From assembly GCF_011068285.1 (NCBI RefSeq), contig NZ_CP049616.1, positions 3,802,001 through 3,866,000 on the forward strand: 64,000 nucleotides of DNA, read 5' to 3'. The stretch comes from Flagellimonas oceani. GTDB taxonomy: Bacteria; Bacteroidota; Bacteroidia; Flavobacteriales; Flavobacteriaceae. The position numbers and the translations under genes were made by a program. Below the pieces are notes generated by a model. The model did no database searches and had not been told where the DNA came from. It saw nothing but the letters and a program-made list of their open reading frames with translations. Below, piece by piece: positions 7,678 through 15,871 of this stretch; within the stretch, counting starts at the first letter, position 1, and each line of letters begins with the position of its first letter.

Positions 7678-8925
7678 ATGCAACAACTTAAAGTCTGTGA
7701 ACTTTTTGCGGGTGTTGGCGGTTTTCGCTTGGGATTGGAAAGCACAAAACACTACAAAGTAGTGTGGAGCAACCAATGGGAGCCTTCCACTAAAATGCAG
7801 CATGCATCTTTGGTCTATGAGGCACGGTTTGGTGCCGAAAATCATTCCAACGCAAATATAGAAACCGTAAAAACGGAGGAAATTCCCGACCATGATGTAC
7901 TAGTTGGGGGCTTTCCGTGCCAAGACTATTCCGTTGCGACTTCCTTAAAAAATTCCAAGGGACTCATTGGTAAAAAAGGAGTGCTCTGGTGGTCCATTCA
8001 CCGGATTCTTTCGGAGAAGAAAAATAAGCCCAAATACTTGTTTCTCGAAAATGTGGACCGTCTATTAAAATCGCCCTCCAGCCAACGGGGCCGGGATTTT
8101 GCCGTAATGCTCCGTAGTTTGTCGGATTTGGGCTATGCCGTGGAATGGCGCGTGATCAATGCGGCCGAGTATGGTATGCCACAGCGCCGAAGGCGCGTTT
8201 TTTTTCTGGCGTATTTAAAAGGTACGGACGTTTATAAAAACCTTCAGAAAGCCAATCCTACCGACTGGATTTTAAGGGATAGTACATTTTGTGAGTCCTT
8301 TCCTGTTGAGCAATCCACAAAAAATCTTGTTGAATTTGATTTGGAAAAGGATTTGGTCCAGTTATCGAACAATTTCAATAAGGAAGAAGGGCTGTCCCCG
8401 TTCTTGAACACAGGGATTTGTATAAACGGGAAAGTATCTACCCTAAAAACTGCCCCTTCGTACGATGGCAAAAGAACCGTCCTCTCCGATATTTTGAAAA
8501 AAGGTGCCGTTGCTCCGGAATATAGTATTGACGAAGCCGACCTGCCGAAATGGGAATATTTAAAGGGGGCAAAAAAAGAAATACGCAAGACCAGCACTGG
8601 TTTTGAATACAATTACAGCGAGGGCAGCATGGTTTTCCCCGATGCCCTTGATCAACCTTCCAGAACTATAATAACCGGTGAGGGCGGCAAGTCCCCATCC
8701 CGGTTTAAGCACGTGGTCCAGACCTCCAAGGGACTGCGAAGACTCTTACCTGTTGAATTGGAACGGTTGAACATGTTTCCAGATAACCATACCAAATTGG
8801 AGGGCATTTCGGATGCCAAACGTGCCTTTTTTATGGGCAACGCACTGGTTGTGGGCATTGTGGAAAAAATAGGTGTTTCCCTGTTCCGGAAAATATCCGA
8901 ACTTGAAAAGCAACTTCAAAACTGA
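7678..8925 (+). CDS. DNA (cytosine-5)-methyltransferase of a type II restriction-modification system
   Basis: The 415-residue C5 methyltransferase uses S-adenosylmethionine to methylate cytosine at C5 in a specific DNA site. Motif I is FAGVGGFRLG (10-19), motif IV is GGFPCQDYS with catalytic Cys81, motif VI is ENV (124-126), and motif VIII is QRRRR (169-173). Motifs IX-X are RLLPVELERLNMFPD and GNALVVGIVEKIG near the C-terminus. The variable target-recognition region is about residues 190-325. ATG 7678 is chosen over an in-frame TTG two codons upstream because motif I then begins at the usual distance. The cognate nuclease gene follows immediately and overlaps or abuts it. Sequence specificity cannot be predicted from sight. 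Confidence 0.93.
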   Translation: MQQLKVCELFAGVGGFRLGLESTKHYKVVWSNQWEPSTKMQHASLVYEARFGAENHSNANIETVKTEEIPDHDVLVGGFPCQDYSVATSLKNSKGLIGKKGVLWWSIHRILSEKKNKPKYLFLENVDRLLKSPSSQRGRDFAVMLRSLSDLGYAVEWRVINAAEYGMPQRRRRVFFLAYLKGTDVYKNLQKANPTDWILRDSTFCESFPVEQSTKNLVEFDLEKDLVQLSNNFNKEEGLSPFLNTGICINGKVSTLKTAPSYDGKRTVLSDILKKGAVAPEYSIDEADLPKWEYLKGAKKEIRKTSTGFEYNYSEGSMVFPDALDQPSRTIITGEGGKSPSRFKHVVQTSKGLRRLLPVELERLNMFPDNHTKLEGISDAKRAFFMGNALVVGIVEKIGVSLFRKISELEKQLQN

Positions 8926-9511
8926 TCTTTCCAAAGAAAAACAACTGACGCCTTTACTGGATTCGTACTATCAAAAACACTTAAAGCATTATTGTTTTGA
9001 ACGGGTTTCCCATCTTAAAAAACAAGTACAGGGCATAGATCTTATCCTAAAGGATAAAGCTTCGGGAAAGCAATTTTTTGTTGATGAAAAAGCTCAATTG
9101 GATTACGTGAACGAAAGTTTGCCCACTTTTGCCTTTGAACTGGTGTATCACAAAAATGGAGTACAAAAAGAAGGTTGGCTGTTCGATGTTTCCAAAAAGA
9201 CCCATTTTTACGCCTTGGTGACCAGTATTTATTCAGATGATGAAGATGAGTTCACCAGTTGCAACATCACTTGGGTAAACCGTGAAAAATTGATTCTTCG
9301 TTTGGATGAATTGGGGTTGAATCAAGATAATTTAAAAAAATTGTCTTTCCAACATAGAGAAAATCATGGAAAACTGATTTTGGAACAACTTGACCCCCGA
9401 AATCAAGGCTATCTGTTCTTTTCCCGTCAGAACAAAGCGGAAAAACCCGTGAATCTTATTTTAAAACTGGATTTTTTGGAGCGGCTTGGTGTGGCGAAAA
9501 GGTTGGTTTAG
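8903..9511 (+). CDS. Putative restriction endonuclease partner of the adjacent cytosine methyltransferase
   Basis: The frame is open from 8873 (GTG) to 9511 with no in-frame ATG. TTG at 8903 gives 202 residues (LKSNFKTDLSKEKQLTPLLD), while GTG at 8873 gives 212. Either start overlaps the methyltransferase 3' end, implying translational coupling. The segment GIDLILKDKASGKQFFVDEKAQ fits a PD-(D/E)XK nuclease core, with Asp in GID and the D-x-K of VDEK about 15 residues later on the next strand. I infer a restriction role from this core and from its position directly behind a C5 methyltransferase. The family is not one I can name. A degenerate copy of the DUF559-associated repeat lies 33 nt downstream. 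Confidence 0.65.
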   Translation: MKSNFKTDLSKEKQLTPLLDSYYQKHLKHYCFERVSHLKKQVQGIDLILKDKASGKQFFVDEKAQLDYVNESLPTFAFELVYHKNGVQKEGWLFDVSKKTHFYALVTSIYSDDEDEFTSCNITWVNREKLILRLDELGLNQDNLKKLSFQHRENHGKLILEQLDPRNQGYLFFSRQNKAEKPVNLILKLDFLERLGVAKRLV

Positions 9512-9544
9512 TCAGTAATGCTATGATTTGTAAGTAGATGAATA

Positions 9545-9576
9545 ACACCCCAAAAGTGCCCTAAAGAGATAGGACA
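9545..9576. repeat. Decayed copy of the DUF559-associated repeat
   Basis: The sequence ACACCCCAAAAGTGCCCT followed by AAAGAGATAGGACA aligns along its length with the right repeat at 3743-3770, allowing a few substitutions and a 4-nt insertion. The palindrome arms are degraded. It lies between the restriction nuclease and the GNAT gene. Confidence 0.45.
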
Positions 9577-9577
9577 G

Positions 9578-10021
9578 TTATTCGGTCTTCAACATTCTAC
9601 GATGTGGAATCCCATCTTCCAAATATTCTTCTCCAGTGGCATTAAAACCTAATTCCCTATAAAATTTTAATAGATAGGATTGCGCCGAAATCTCTATGGT
9701 CTGCCCGGGGAATTTTTGATTTATTGCAGCCAAGGATGCCAACATGATCTGTTTGCCCAAACCGTATTTGCGTTGTTCTTTGCTTACCACTACCCTGCCA
9801 ATACTCACATTATCAAAATAATCGCCCGGTTTAAACATTCGTGTGTAAGCAACTACTTCCTTATCTTTAATTCCCATGACATGAAGTGCTTTTTGGTCTT
9901 TGTTGTCCACATCTTGGTACACGCAGTCCTGCTCCACTACAAAAACGGCACTGCGGAGTCGCAGAATTTGGTAAAGTTCTTTGGTTGATAGCTCATCAAA
10001 GGTTTTAACGGATACTTGCAT
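9578..10021 (-). CDS. GNAT family N-acetyltransferase (ElaA-like)
   Basis: With ATG at 10021 the product is 147 residues. The acetyl-CoA-binding motif A of GNAT enzymes is visible as IGRVVVSKEQRKYGLGKQIM (R/Q-x-x-G-x-G/A type), preceded by VVAYTRMF and followed by ISAQSYLLKFYRELGF. The LRSAVFVVEQDCVYQDVD segment near the N-terminus is characteristic of ElaA-like members. The substrate is unknown. The start codon overlaps the stop of the upstream CDF gene by one base (TAATG), so the two are probably translated from one mRNA. A longer start 11 codons upstream is less likely because it would run into the CDF gene. Confidence 0.88.
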   Translation of the reverse strand: MQVSVKTFDELSTKELYQILRLRSAVFVVEQDCVYQDVDNKDQKALHVMGIKDKEVVAYTRMFKPGDYFDNVSIGRVVVSKEQRKYGLGKQIMLASLAAINQKFPGQTIEISAQSYLLKFYRELGFNATGEEYLEDGIPHRRMLKTE

Positions 10022-10944
10022 TAATCTTGGACTATTACGCTTTTGGAATCGCACTTATCAAACTCCGGTTGTATGTTTACATGGTTTATCCCATGCTTAT
10101 GATACACGTGCTCTTCGATTTTTTCAAGGATTTCATCAAACTCGGAAAGGCGGATATCATTTTTAAAATCGATATGGGCCTCCAGGTGGACTTCGTCTTC
10201 ATTGAGTTGCCAAATATGTACGTGGTGCACATTTTTAACGGGCTCTATGGTACAGATGGATTCCACAATATCTTGGATGACCACGGTTTTTGGCGTGAAG
10301 AGCATCAATACCTTGGTGGATTCCTTCAACAGATCATACCCCATATAAATAAGGTAGACACCAATGATCATGGTAAGGATGGCATCCACCCAATAGATCT
10401 GAAAATATTTCATCAGAACACCACCTATTAAAACGGCTACGGATGCCATCATATCGGTAAGGAGATGTAAATAGGCAGATTTCATGTTCATATTGTTCTT
10501 TGAATCCTTTTTCAACAACAATACACTAAACCCGTTTCCTGCAATGGCGACCAAAGCGAGCCAAATAACGAGGTTGGATTCTATTTCCTGCGGATCCATC
10601 AATCTTTCCACAGCTTCTTTCATTAAGATAATGGCCACAACAACCAGAGTCGCGGCATTGATGAATGCTGCCAAAATCTCAGCTCGTTTATACCCAAAGG
10701 TTTTAAGATTGGATGCTTTTTGTTGTCCCAATCGCCTGGCCACATAGCTTATTATCAAACTAAGTACATCACTAAAATTATGAAGGGCATCCGATAATAA
10801 TGCAAGACTGCCCGATAGCAATCCCCCTATAATTTGTGCCAACGTGATCCCAATGTTCAGGAAAATGGAAATAAGGAGGTTCCTTCCCTGTAGATCGGGA
10901 TGGGCGTGCGAATGTGAATGTCCGTGATGGTGATGGTGACCCAT
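10021..10944 (-). CDS. Cation diffusion facilitator (CDF) family metal exporter
   Basis: The 307-residue protein starts with a histidine-rich metal-binding stretch (HHHHHGHSHSHAH). Six membrane helices follow over residues about 24-205, then a cytoplasmic ferredoxin-like C-terminal domain. Helix II carries ALLSDALHNFSD and helix V carries HLLTDMMAS, giving the paired HxxxD/DxxxD metal site of Zn2+/Cd2+/Co2+ exporters of the CzcD/ZitB branch. It expels divalent cations, most likely zinc, from the cytoplasm using the proton gradient. It is the middle gene of a minus-strand run rpiB, CDF, GNAT: 5 nt separate it from rpiB and it overlaps the GNAT gene by 1 nt. Confidence 0.93.
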   Translation of the reverse strand: MGHHHHHGHSHSHAHPDLQGRNLLISIFLNIGITLAQIIGGLLSGSLALLSDALHNFSDVLSLIISYVARRLGQQKASNLKTFGYKRAEILAAFINAATLVVVAIILMKEAVERLMDPQEIESNLVIWLALVAIAGNGFSVLLLKKDSKNNMNMKSAYLHLLTDMMASVAVLIGGVLMKYFQIYWVDAILTMIIGVYLIYMGYDLLKESTKVLMLFTPKTVVIQDIVESICTIEPVKNVHHVHIWQLNEDEVHLEAHIDFKNDIRLSEFDEILEKIEEHVYHKHGINHVNIQPEFDKCDSKSVIVQD

Positions 10945-10949
10945 AGGGT

Positions 10950-11381
10950 TTATCTACATGGAATTTTTTCTATTCTACGTTCGTGACGACCGCCTTGAAA
11001 CTTTGTTTTTAAGAATGTTTCCACCATATCCAATGCCTGCGGTAGTGCAATAAAGCGAGCCGGTAAGCTTAAAATATTGGCATCGTTGTGCTCTCTGGCC
11101 AATTGGGTAATCTCCTTGTTCCAACAAAGGGCTCCCCTAACACCCTGGTGTTTATTGATCGTCATGGTGGCTCCATTGCCACTACCACAAACTACAATGC
11201 CAAAATCTACTTTACCTTCTTCCACATCGGTAGCTACAGGATGTGTAAAATCCGGATAATCCACACTGTCGGTTCCATCTGTTCCGTAATTGATAACTTC
11301 TATTCCTTTAGATTTTAACAGACCGATAATGGCAAGTTTATAATCGGTTCCCGCATGGTCGTTTCCTATGGCTATTTTCAT
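10950..11381 (-). CDS. rpiB: Ribose-5-phosphate isomerase B
   Basis: The 143-residue enzyme interconverts ribose 5-phosphate and ribulose 5-phosphate in the pentose phosphate pathway. Conserved features are GNDHAGTDYK at the N-terminus, DYPDFTHPVA, the anion-hole stretch VVCGSGNGATM (Cys and GSGNG), and NDANILSLPARF. ATG at 11381 starts the protein at MKIAIGNDHAG, the normal N-terminus. A start 40 codons upstream would add unrelated sequence reaching into the AT-rich intergenic region. It begins a minus-strand operon with the CDF transporter and GNAT genes. Confidence 0.95.
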   Translation of the reverse strand: MKIAIGNDHAGTDYKLAIIGLLKSKGIEVINYGTDGTDSVDYPDFTHPVATDVEEGKVDFGIVVCGSGNGATMTINKHQGVRGALCWNKEITQLAREHNDANILSLPARFIALPQALDMVETFLKTKFQGGRHERRIEKIPCR

Positions 11382-11975
11382 GGTTGTGGTATTAAAATGG
11401 GTACATGGCAAAGGTACAATATCTTTTGATGTTATACTGTTCATAAAATCGTACGGAATTTTCCATTCGATTAAAAAACAAGCCATTAACAATAACACCA
11501 TTTTGTTAACTATTTGCCCAAAACTTATAGTAACGAAATTTTGTAATTCAAGAAAATCGATCAGTAGGAATAATTATTTAATGTTGCGGTGATATTCAAT
11601 TAAAAATTAATCAACCAATATCAAGAACTTTTTTACGGTAATTAACATTAAAAACACATTAACTTTTCAATAAATTGATGTTGATAACGGTTATTAAAAA
11701 CTGTGTACAAAAAATCTAATCGATTGATTTTTAAAATTCTTGTGGTCTTACAAATTGTGAACAAACTATTTTGATCGTTCAAAGCAACTTTTTTACCAAA
11801 ATTTTATTCCACATTTCAACGATCCATCATAATCATCATTTTAATTAAATTTAAAAAAGAAGAAAAAATATAATATTGATTATTGTTGATAAAGTTGACT
11901 TTGTTTGTGATTACTTATCCTTTCCTTGTGGGCCAAGGATTATAATTCGTATTTTTCAAAAAAATAAGGACGTTA
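11382..11975. other. 594-bp AT-rich intergenic region between divergent rpiB and rnr; candidate oriC
   Basis: No coding potential is seen. The region is strongly AT-rich, with runs such as TTTTAATTAAATTTAAAAAAG. It contains two copies of TGTTGATAA (reverse complement TTATCAACA, a DnaA-box variant) at 11679-11687 and 11884-11892. It also has TGTGTACAA (reverse complement TTGTACACA) near 11702 and TGTGAACAA (reverse complement TTGTTCACA) near 11757. Four near-box words plus an AT-rich stretch between divergent genes fit a replication origin, but each box departs from TTATCCACA. The parS-like sites 30 kb away are consistent with an origin-proximal window. The region must also hold the promoters of both flanking genes. 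Confidence 0.35.
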
Positions 11976-14159
11976 ATGTCAAAGAAAAAGAAGAGAGCTG
12001 GTAGTCAGCGAAAGAATGAAATTACGAAGGGCATTTTCACCGTACTGGAAAAGGAACCATCTAAAAGCTTCAATTATAAGCAAATAGCATCAAAACTCGG
12101 AATAGACGATACACAGGACCGAAACCTTTTGATCAAACGTTTGGGACAGTTAAAGGCCGGTGAACGAATTTTGGAGCCCGAACGGGGCAAGTATCAAAAG
12201 AAGCAATCACTTCATACGTATTACACAGGTAGGGTTGATTTGACCACAAGTGGCAATGCCTACATTATTGTGGATGAACTGGAAGATGACATCTTTGTCC
12301 AGAACAATAATTTGAACCGTGCCTTCCATGGCGATACGGTCGAGGTTTTTATAAAACCGAGGCGCAAGAGCAAAAAAATGGAAGGTGAGATTTCCAAGGT
12401 ACTCGAGCGCAAGAAAACATCTTATGTAGGTATTGTAGACAAGCAAAAAAGTTTTGCATTTGTACGCCCTACCGATTCCAGGATGTACACGGATATATTT
12501 GTCCCGCCCGAAAAATTGAAGAAAGCAAATGATGGCGACAAGGTATTGGTCAATCTGGGTGATTGGCCCGATGATACCGATTCTCCATACGGCGAAATTG
12601 TGGAAGTACTGGGACGCCCCGGGGAACACAACACCGAGATACATTCCATTTTGGCCGAATATGGCCTGCCGCACGAGTTTCCTTATGAGGTAGAACAGTT
12701 CGCCAAAACATTGGATACCAGTATAAAGGAATCCGAAATAGCCAAGCGAAGGGATATGCGGGACGTACTCACCTTCACCATCGACCCAAAGGATGCCAAG
12801 GATTTTGATGATGCACTTTCCTTTCGAAAGTTGGAAAATGGCAATTATGAGATCGGTATCCATATAGCCGATGTATCACACTACGTGCAGCCGGATACCA
12901 TTTTGGAGGATGAAGCCTACGATAGGGCCACATCGGTATATTTGGTGGACAGGGTGGTTCCTATGTTGCCCGAGGTACTCTCCAATATGGCCTGTTCGCT
13001 TCGACCCAACGAGGAAAAATATACCTTTTCCGCAGTTTTTGAAATGGATGACAATGCCAAATTGGTAAAGCAATGGTTTGGTAGAACCGCCATTAATTCC
13101 AACGAACGTTTTGCCTACGAAGAGGCCCAGCATATTATTGAGACCGAGCAGAACAATATTCCAAAGGAAATATCCATAAGGGAAGGAGCGTATTCCGTTT
13201 CGGACGATGTTGTGGATGCCGTTCTCACTTTTGATAGATTGGCAAAGATAATGAGACAGGCCAGGATGGATGCCGGTGCCATTTCTTTTGATAAAATAGA
13301 GGTGAAGTTCCATCTCTCCGAAGACAATGAGCCCGTTGGGGTTTTCTTTAAAGAAGCAAAGGATGCCAACAAATTGATCGAGGAGTTTATGCTCTTGGCC
13401 AATAGAAAGGTGGCCGAATTTATCGGCAAACAGAAGAAAACGTTTGTGTATCGGGTGCACGACAAGCCCGATGAGGATAAATTAATGGCCCTGAACGGCG
13501 TTATTTCCAGATTCGGACACAGTATCAACCTAAAGGACAGTAAGACCATTAACCAGTCCCTGAACAAGTTATTGGAGGATGTAAAGGGCAAAAAAGAACA
13601 AAATTTAGTGGATACGTTGGCCATCCGCAGTATGAGCAAGGCCATTTATACCACGGAAAATATAGGCCACTACGGACTTGGCTTTGAATATTATACCCAT
13701 TTTACCTCGCCCATACGCCGTTATCCGGACGTAATGGTCCACCGTTTGTTGCAACATTATCTGGATAAGGAAAAAGCCCCAAAAGCTGATTTTTACGAGG
13801 AAAAATGCAAACATTCTTCGGATATGGAACTATTGGCCGCCAATGCGGAGCGCGATTCCATCAAGTATATGCAGATCAAGTTTATGGAAGATCACAAGGA
13901 CCAGGAATTCCTTGGTGTTATTTCCGGAGTTACCGAGTGGGGCATTTATGTGGAAATTGTGGAGAACAAATGTGAGGGCATGGTCCGTATCCGGGACATC
14001 AAAGATGATTATTATGTATTTGATGAACGCCAGTACGCCATAATCGGGGAACGTACCAAACGGATGTACCAGCTTGGGGACGAAGTTTATGTAATGGTGA
14101 AGAACACGGATTTGGTTAAACGCCATCTGGACTTTTCGTTGATCGGTAAAAAGAAATAA
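11976..14159 (+). CDS. rnr: Ribonuclease R, 3'-5' exoribonuclease
   Basis: The 727-residue RNase II/RNB-family enzyme degrades structured RNA from the 3' end. An N-terminal winged-helix segment (about 12-70) is followed by cold-shock domains (about 80-215), the RNB catalytic domain (about 250-580), and a C-terminal S1 domain (about 640-722, starting GVISGVTEWGIYVEI). The metal-binding aspartates are in TIDPKDAKDFDDA (D270, D273, D276, D278, D279 region). YTHFTSPIRRYPD near 565 is the conserved RNB signature. Length is normal for Bacteroidota RNase R. It diverges from rpiB across the AT-rich region. Confidence 0.96.
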   Translation: MSKKKKRAGSQRKNEITKGIFTVLEKEPSKSFNYKQIASKLGIDDTQDRNLLIKRLGQLKAGERILEPERGKYQKKQSLHTYYTGRVDLTTSGNAYIIVDELEDDIFVQNNNLNRAFHGDTVEVFIKPRRKSKKMEGEISKVLERKKTSYVGIVDKQKSFAFVRPTDSRMYTDIFVPPEKLKKANDGDKVLVNLGDWPDDTDSPYGEIVEVLGRPGEHNTEIHSILAEYGLPHEFPYEVEQFAKTLDTSIKESEIAKRRDMRDVLTFTIDPKDAKDFDDALSFRKLENGNYEIGIHIADVSHYVQPDTILEDEAYDRATSVYLVDRVVPMLPEVLSNMACSLRPNEEKYTFSAVFEMDDNAKLVKQWFGRTAINSNERFAYEEAQHIIETEQNNIPKEISIREGAYSVSDDVVDAVLTFDRLAKIMRQARMDAGAISFDKIEVKFHLSEDNEPVGVFFKEAKDANKLIEEFMLLANRKVAEFIGKQKKTFVYRVHDKPDEDKLMALNGVISRFGHSINLKDSKTINQSLNKLLEDVKGKKEQNLVDTLAIRSMSKAIYTTENIGHYGLGFEYYTHFTSPIRRYPDVMVHRLLQHYLDKEKAPKADFYEEKCKHSSDMELLAANAERDSIKYMQIKFMEDHKDQEFLGVISGVTEWGIYVEIVENKCEGMVRIRDIKDDYYVFDERQYAIIGERTKRMYQLGDEVYVMVKNTDLVKRHLDFSLIGKKK

Positions 14160-14211
14160 TACTATTTTGGAATAAAATTTGTTATCCTATTGAGAACCAA
14201 ATTTTTATAAC

Positions 14212-14892
14212 ATGAGAATTATTACGATTGTTATTTTGTTCCTATCCCTTCAATATATTGAAGCCCAGGATGCTACCATAACCCAAAACCTACAAAAATT
14301 TACAGAAGTAAAGGGGTTTGATGGTATTTCCATCAATTTGATTAGATCCAACGAAAACAAGGCGGTCATCACCGGCGCCAATACCTCCAATGTGGCCATC
14401 GTAAACAACGAAGGTGTTTTAAAGATCCGAATGGAGATCGTTAAAATATTCAGTGGATATAGGACCTATGTAGATTTGTATCATTCCGAAGAATTGGTGA
14501 TCATAGATGTTAACGAGGATGCCAGAATATCTTCCGACGATACCTATGTGCAAAAAGTTTTGGAACTTAAGTCACAGGAGGGCGGGGAACTCGAGATCAA
14601 CTGCGAAGTGGACCAATTGCTGATAAAGGCAGTTTCGGGGGGTAAAGTTTTTGCCGGCGGCTTTTCCAATAATCAAGATGTGATCATTAACACCGGTGGT
14701 GAGTACAGTGGTAGAAACTTTAAAACAAAGTTTACCACCATAAGCGTAAATGCAGGCGGTAACGCAGAAATTTATGCAACCGACTATGTTAAGGCCAATG
14801 TTAAGGCCGGAGGGGAAGTGCTGGTATATGGAGATCCAAAAAAAATGGACGAGCATACCCTCTTTGGAGGAAAAATAAAAAGAGTGAATTAA
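14212..14892 (+). CDS. Head GIN domain (DUF2807) protein, secreted
   Basis: The 226-residue product has a signal peptide (residues 1 to about 18, ending YIEAQD) followed by a DUF2807/GIN domain. This is a right-handed beta-helix-like fold with Gly/Asn turns (KAVSGGKVFAGGFSN, INTGGEYSGRNF, VNAGGNAEIYATDYV, VKAGGEVLVYGDP). Such proteins are common in Bacteroidota and are predicted to be periplasmic or surface proteins, but their function is unknown. The stop codon is 2 nt from the start of the LysE gene, so the pair probably forms an operon, 52 nt downstream of rnr. Confidence 0.85.
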   Translation: MRIITIVILFLSLQYIEAQDATITQNLQKFTEVKGFDGISINLIRSNENKAVITGANTSNVAIVNNEGVLKIRMEIVKIFSGYRTYVDLYHSEELVIIDVNEDARISSDDTYVQKVLELKSQEGGELEINCEVDQLLIKAVSGGKVFAGGFSNNQDVIINTGGEYSGRNFKTKFTTISVNAGGNAEIYATDYVKANVKAGGEVLVYGDPKKMDEHTLFGGKIKRVN

Positions 14893-14894
14893 AA

Positions 14895-15557
14895 ATGATT
14901 GATGATATCCAAGCTGCCATCCCTTTGGGATTTTTGTTGAGCTTTATGATCGGACCTGTTTTCTTTGTTTTATTGGAAACCAGTGCCACAAAAGGTTTTA
15001 GGGCAGGTGTGAGCTTGGATATCGGAGTAATATTTGCCGATATTGTTTTTCTGCTCATCGCCTATTTCAGTAGTTTTCAGTTATTGGAAAATTTGAGCAA
15101 CGAACCTGGATTATTTGTTTTTGGTGGAATGATTTTATTGGTATACGGGATTTTTCTTTTTGTGAAAAAAACGAAAAAAAAGACCAATGTAAAGGCCTCC
15201 AAGGGAACGTATTTGGGTTTATTGGTTAAAGGTTTTCTTCTCAATTTCATCAATATAGGAGTATTGGCTTTTTGGTTAGGGCTCATAATTGTAGTTGGGC
15301 CCAGTTTGGAGAACGATCCCAATAGAATGACGGTGTTTTTTGGTACCGTACTGGTGGTCTACTTTGCAACGGACCTAATAAAAATTGTATTGGCCAAACA
15401 ATTAAAAAAATACCTGACCCAAGAACGTATTGTTTTGATAAAGAAAGGATTGGGAATAGTTTTGATCATTTGTGGCATAGTACTCATAAGCAAAGGTTTT
15501 TTGCCGAGCGATCGATTTGATCTTCAAGAACGAATAGAACGGATAGAGCACCTGTAA
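14895..15557 (+). CDS. LysE family translocator
   Basis: The 220-residue protein has six predicted membrane helices. The N-terminal segment (AIPLGFLLSFMIGPVFFVLLETSATKGFRAGV) matches the conserved P-G-P region of the LysE/RhtB family, which exports amino acids and related metabolites. Here the usual GPG is IGP. The gene starts 2 nt after the GIN-domain gene. A bidirectional hairpin separates it from the convergent tRNA-Cys gene. Substrate cannot be inferred. Confidence 0.9.
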   Translation: MIDDIQAAIPLGFLLSFMIGPVFFVLLETSATKGFRAGVSLDIGVIFADIVFLLIAYFSSFQLLENLSNEPGLFVFGGMILLVYGIFLFVKKTKKKTNVKASKGTYLGLLVKGFLLNFINIGVLAFWLGLIIVVGPSLENDPNRMTVFFGTVLVVYFATDLIKIVLAKQLKKYLTQERIVLIKKGLGIVLIICGIVLISKGFLPSDRFDLQERIERIEHL

Positions 15558-15560
15558 ACA

Positions 15561-15588
15561 AAAAACCCAGCACTAAGTACTGGGTTTT
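15561..15588. terminator. Bidirectional terminator between the LysE gene and tRNA-Cys
   Basis: The stem AAAACCCAG / CTGGGTTTT with a 9-nt loop has A-rich and T-rich flanks, so it can terminate transcription from both sides. Confidence 0.75.
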
Positions 15589-15589
15589 G

Positions 15590-15660
15590 AGGCATCGAGC
15601 GGATTCGAACCGCTGTACAAGCTTTTGCAGAGCTCTGCCTAGCCACTCGGCCACGATGCC
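15590..15660 (-). tRNA. tRNA-Cys (anticodon GCA)
   Basis: The minus strand folds into a complete cloverleaf: acceptor GGCATCG/CGATGCC, D-arm GCC...GGC with GG in the loop, anticodon stem GAGCT/AGCTT, loop CTGCAAA (U33, anticodon GCA), and T-arm AGCGG-TTCGAAT-CCGCT. The discriminator base is U73, the main identity element for cysteinyl-tRNA synthetase. CCA is not encoded. Confidence 0.95.
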
Positions 15661-15735
15661 AAAGGGATCGCAAAGCTAAAAATATTTTATGAATATCTGG
15701 ATTGAAATAATCTAAATATTCATGCAACGATTTTG

Positions 15736-15807
15736 AGGCATCGGGTGGACTCGAACCACCATAAAAATCCTTGCGGGACTTTGTCTATCCAATTCGACCA
15801 CAATGCC
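15736..15807 (-). tRNA. Second tRNA-Cys-like gene (GCA) with aberrant anticodon loop, C33
   Basis: The minus strand folds as a full cloverleaf: acceptor GGCATTG/CGATGCC (one G-U pair), D-arm GTC/GAC with GG in the loop, anticodon stem AAGTC/GATTT, and T-arm GGTGG-TTCGAGT-CCACC. The discriminator is U73, as in the neighbouring tRNA-Cys. The 7-nt anticodon loop is CCGCAAG, so the anticodon reads GCA, but the near-universal U33 is C and position 38 is G. All other stems are intact. It could be a functional variant, a tRNA with a non-translational role, or an early pseudogene. It lies 75 nt upstream of the normal tRNA-Cys, in the same orientation. Confidence 0.75.
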
Positions 15808-15871
15808 ATTTATGTTGATAACAACAAAAATATAAAAACAATGTTTTAATCAGTGCTTAATTATCAGCGGT

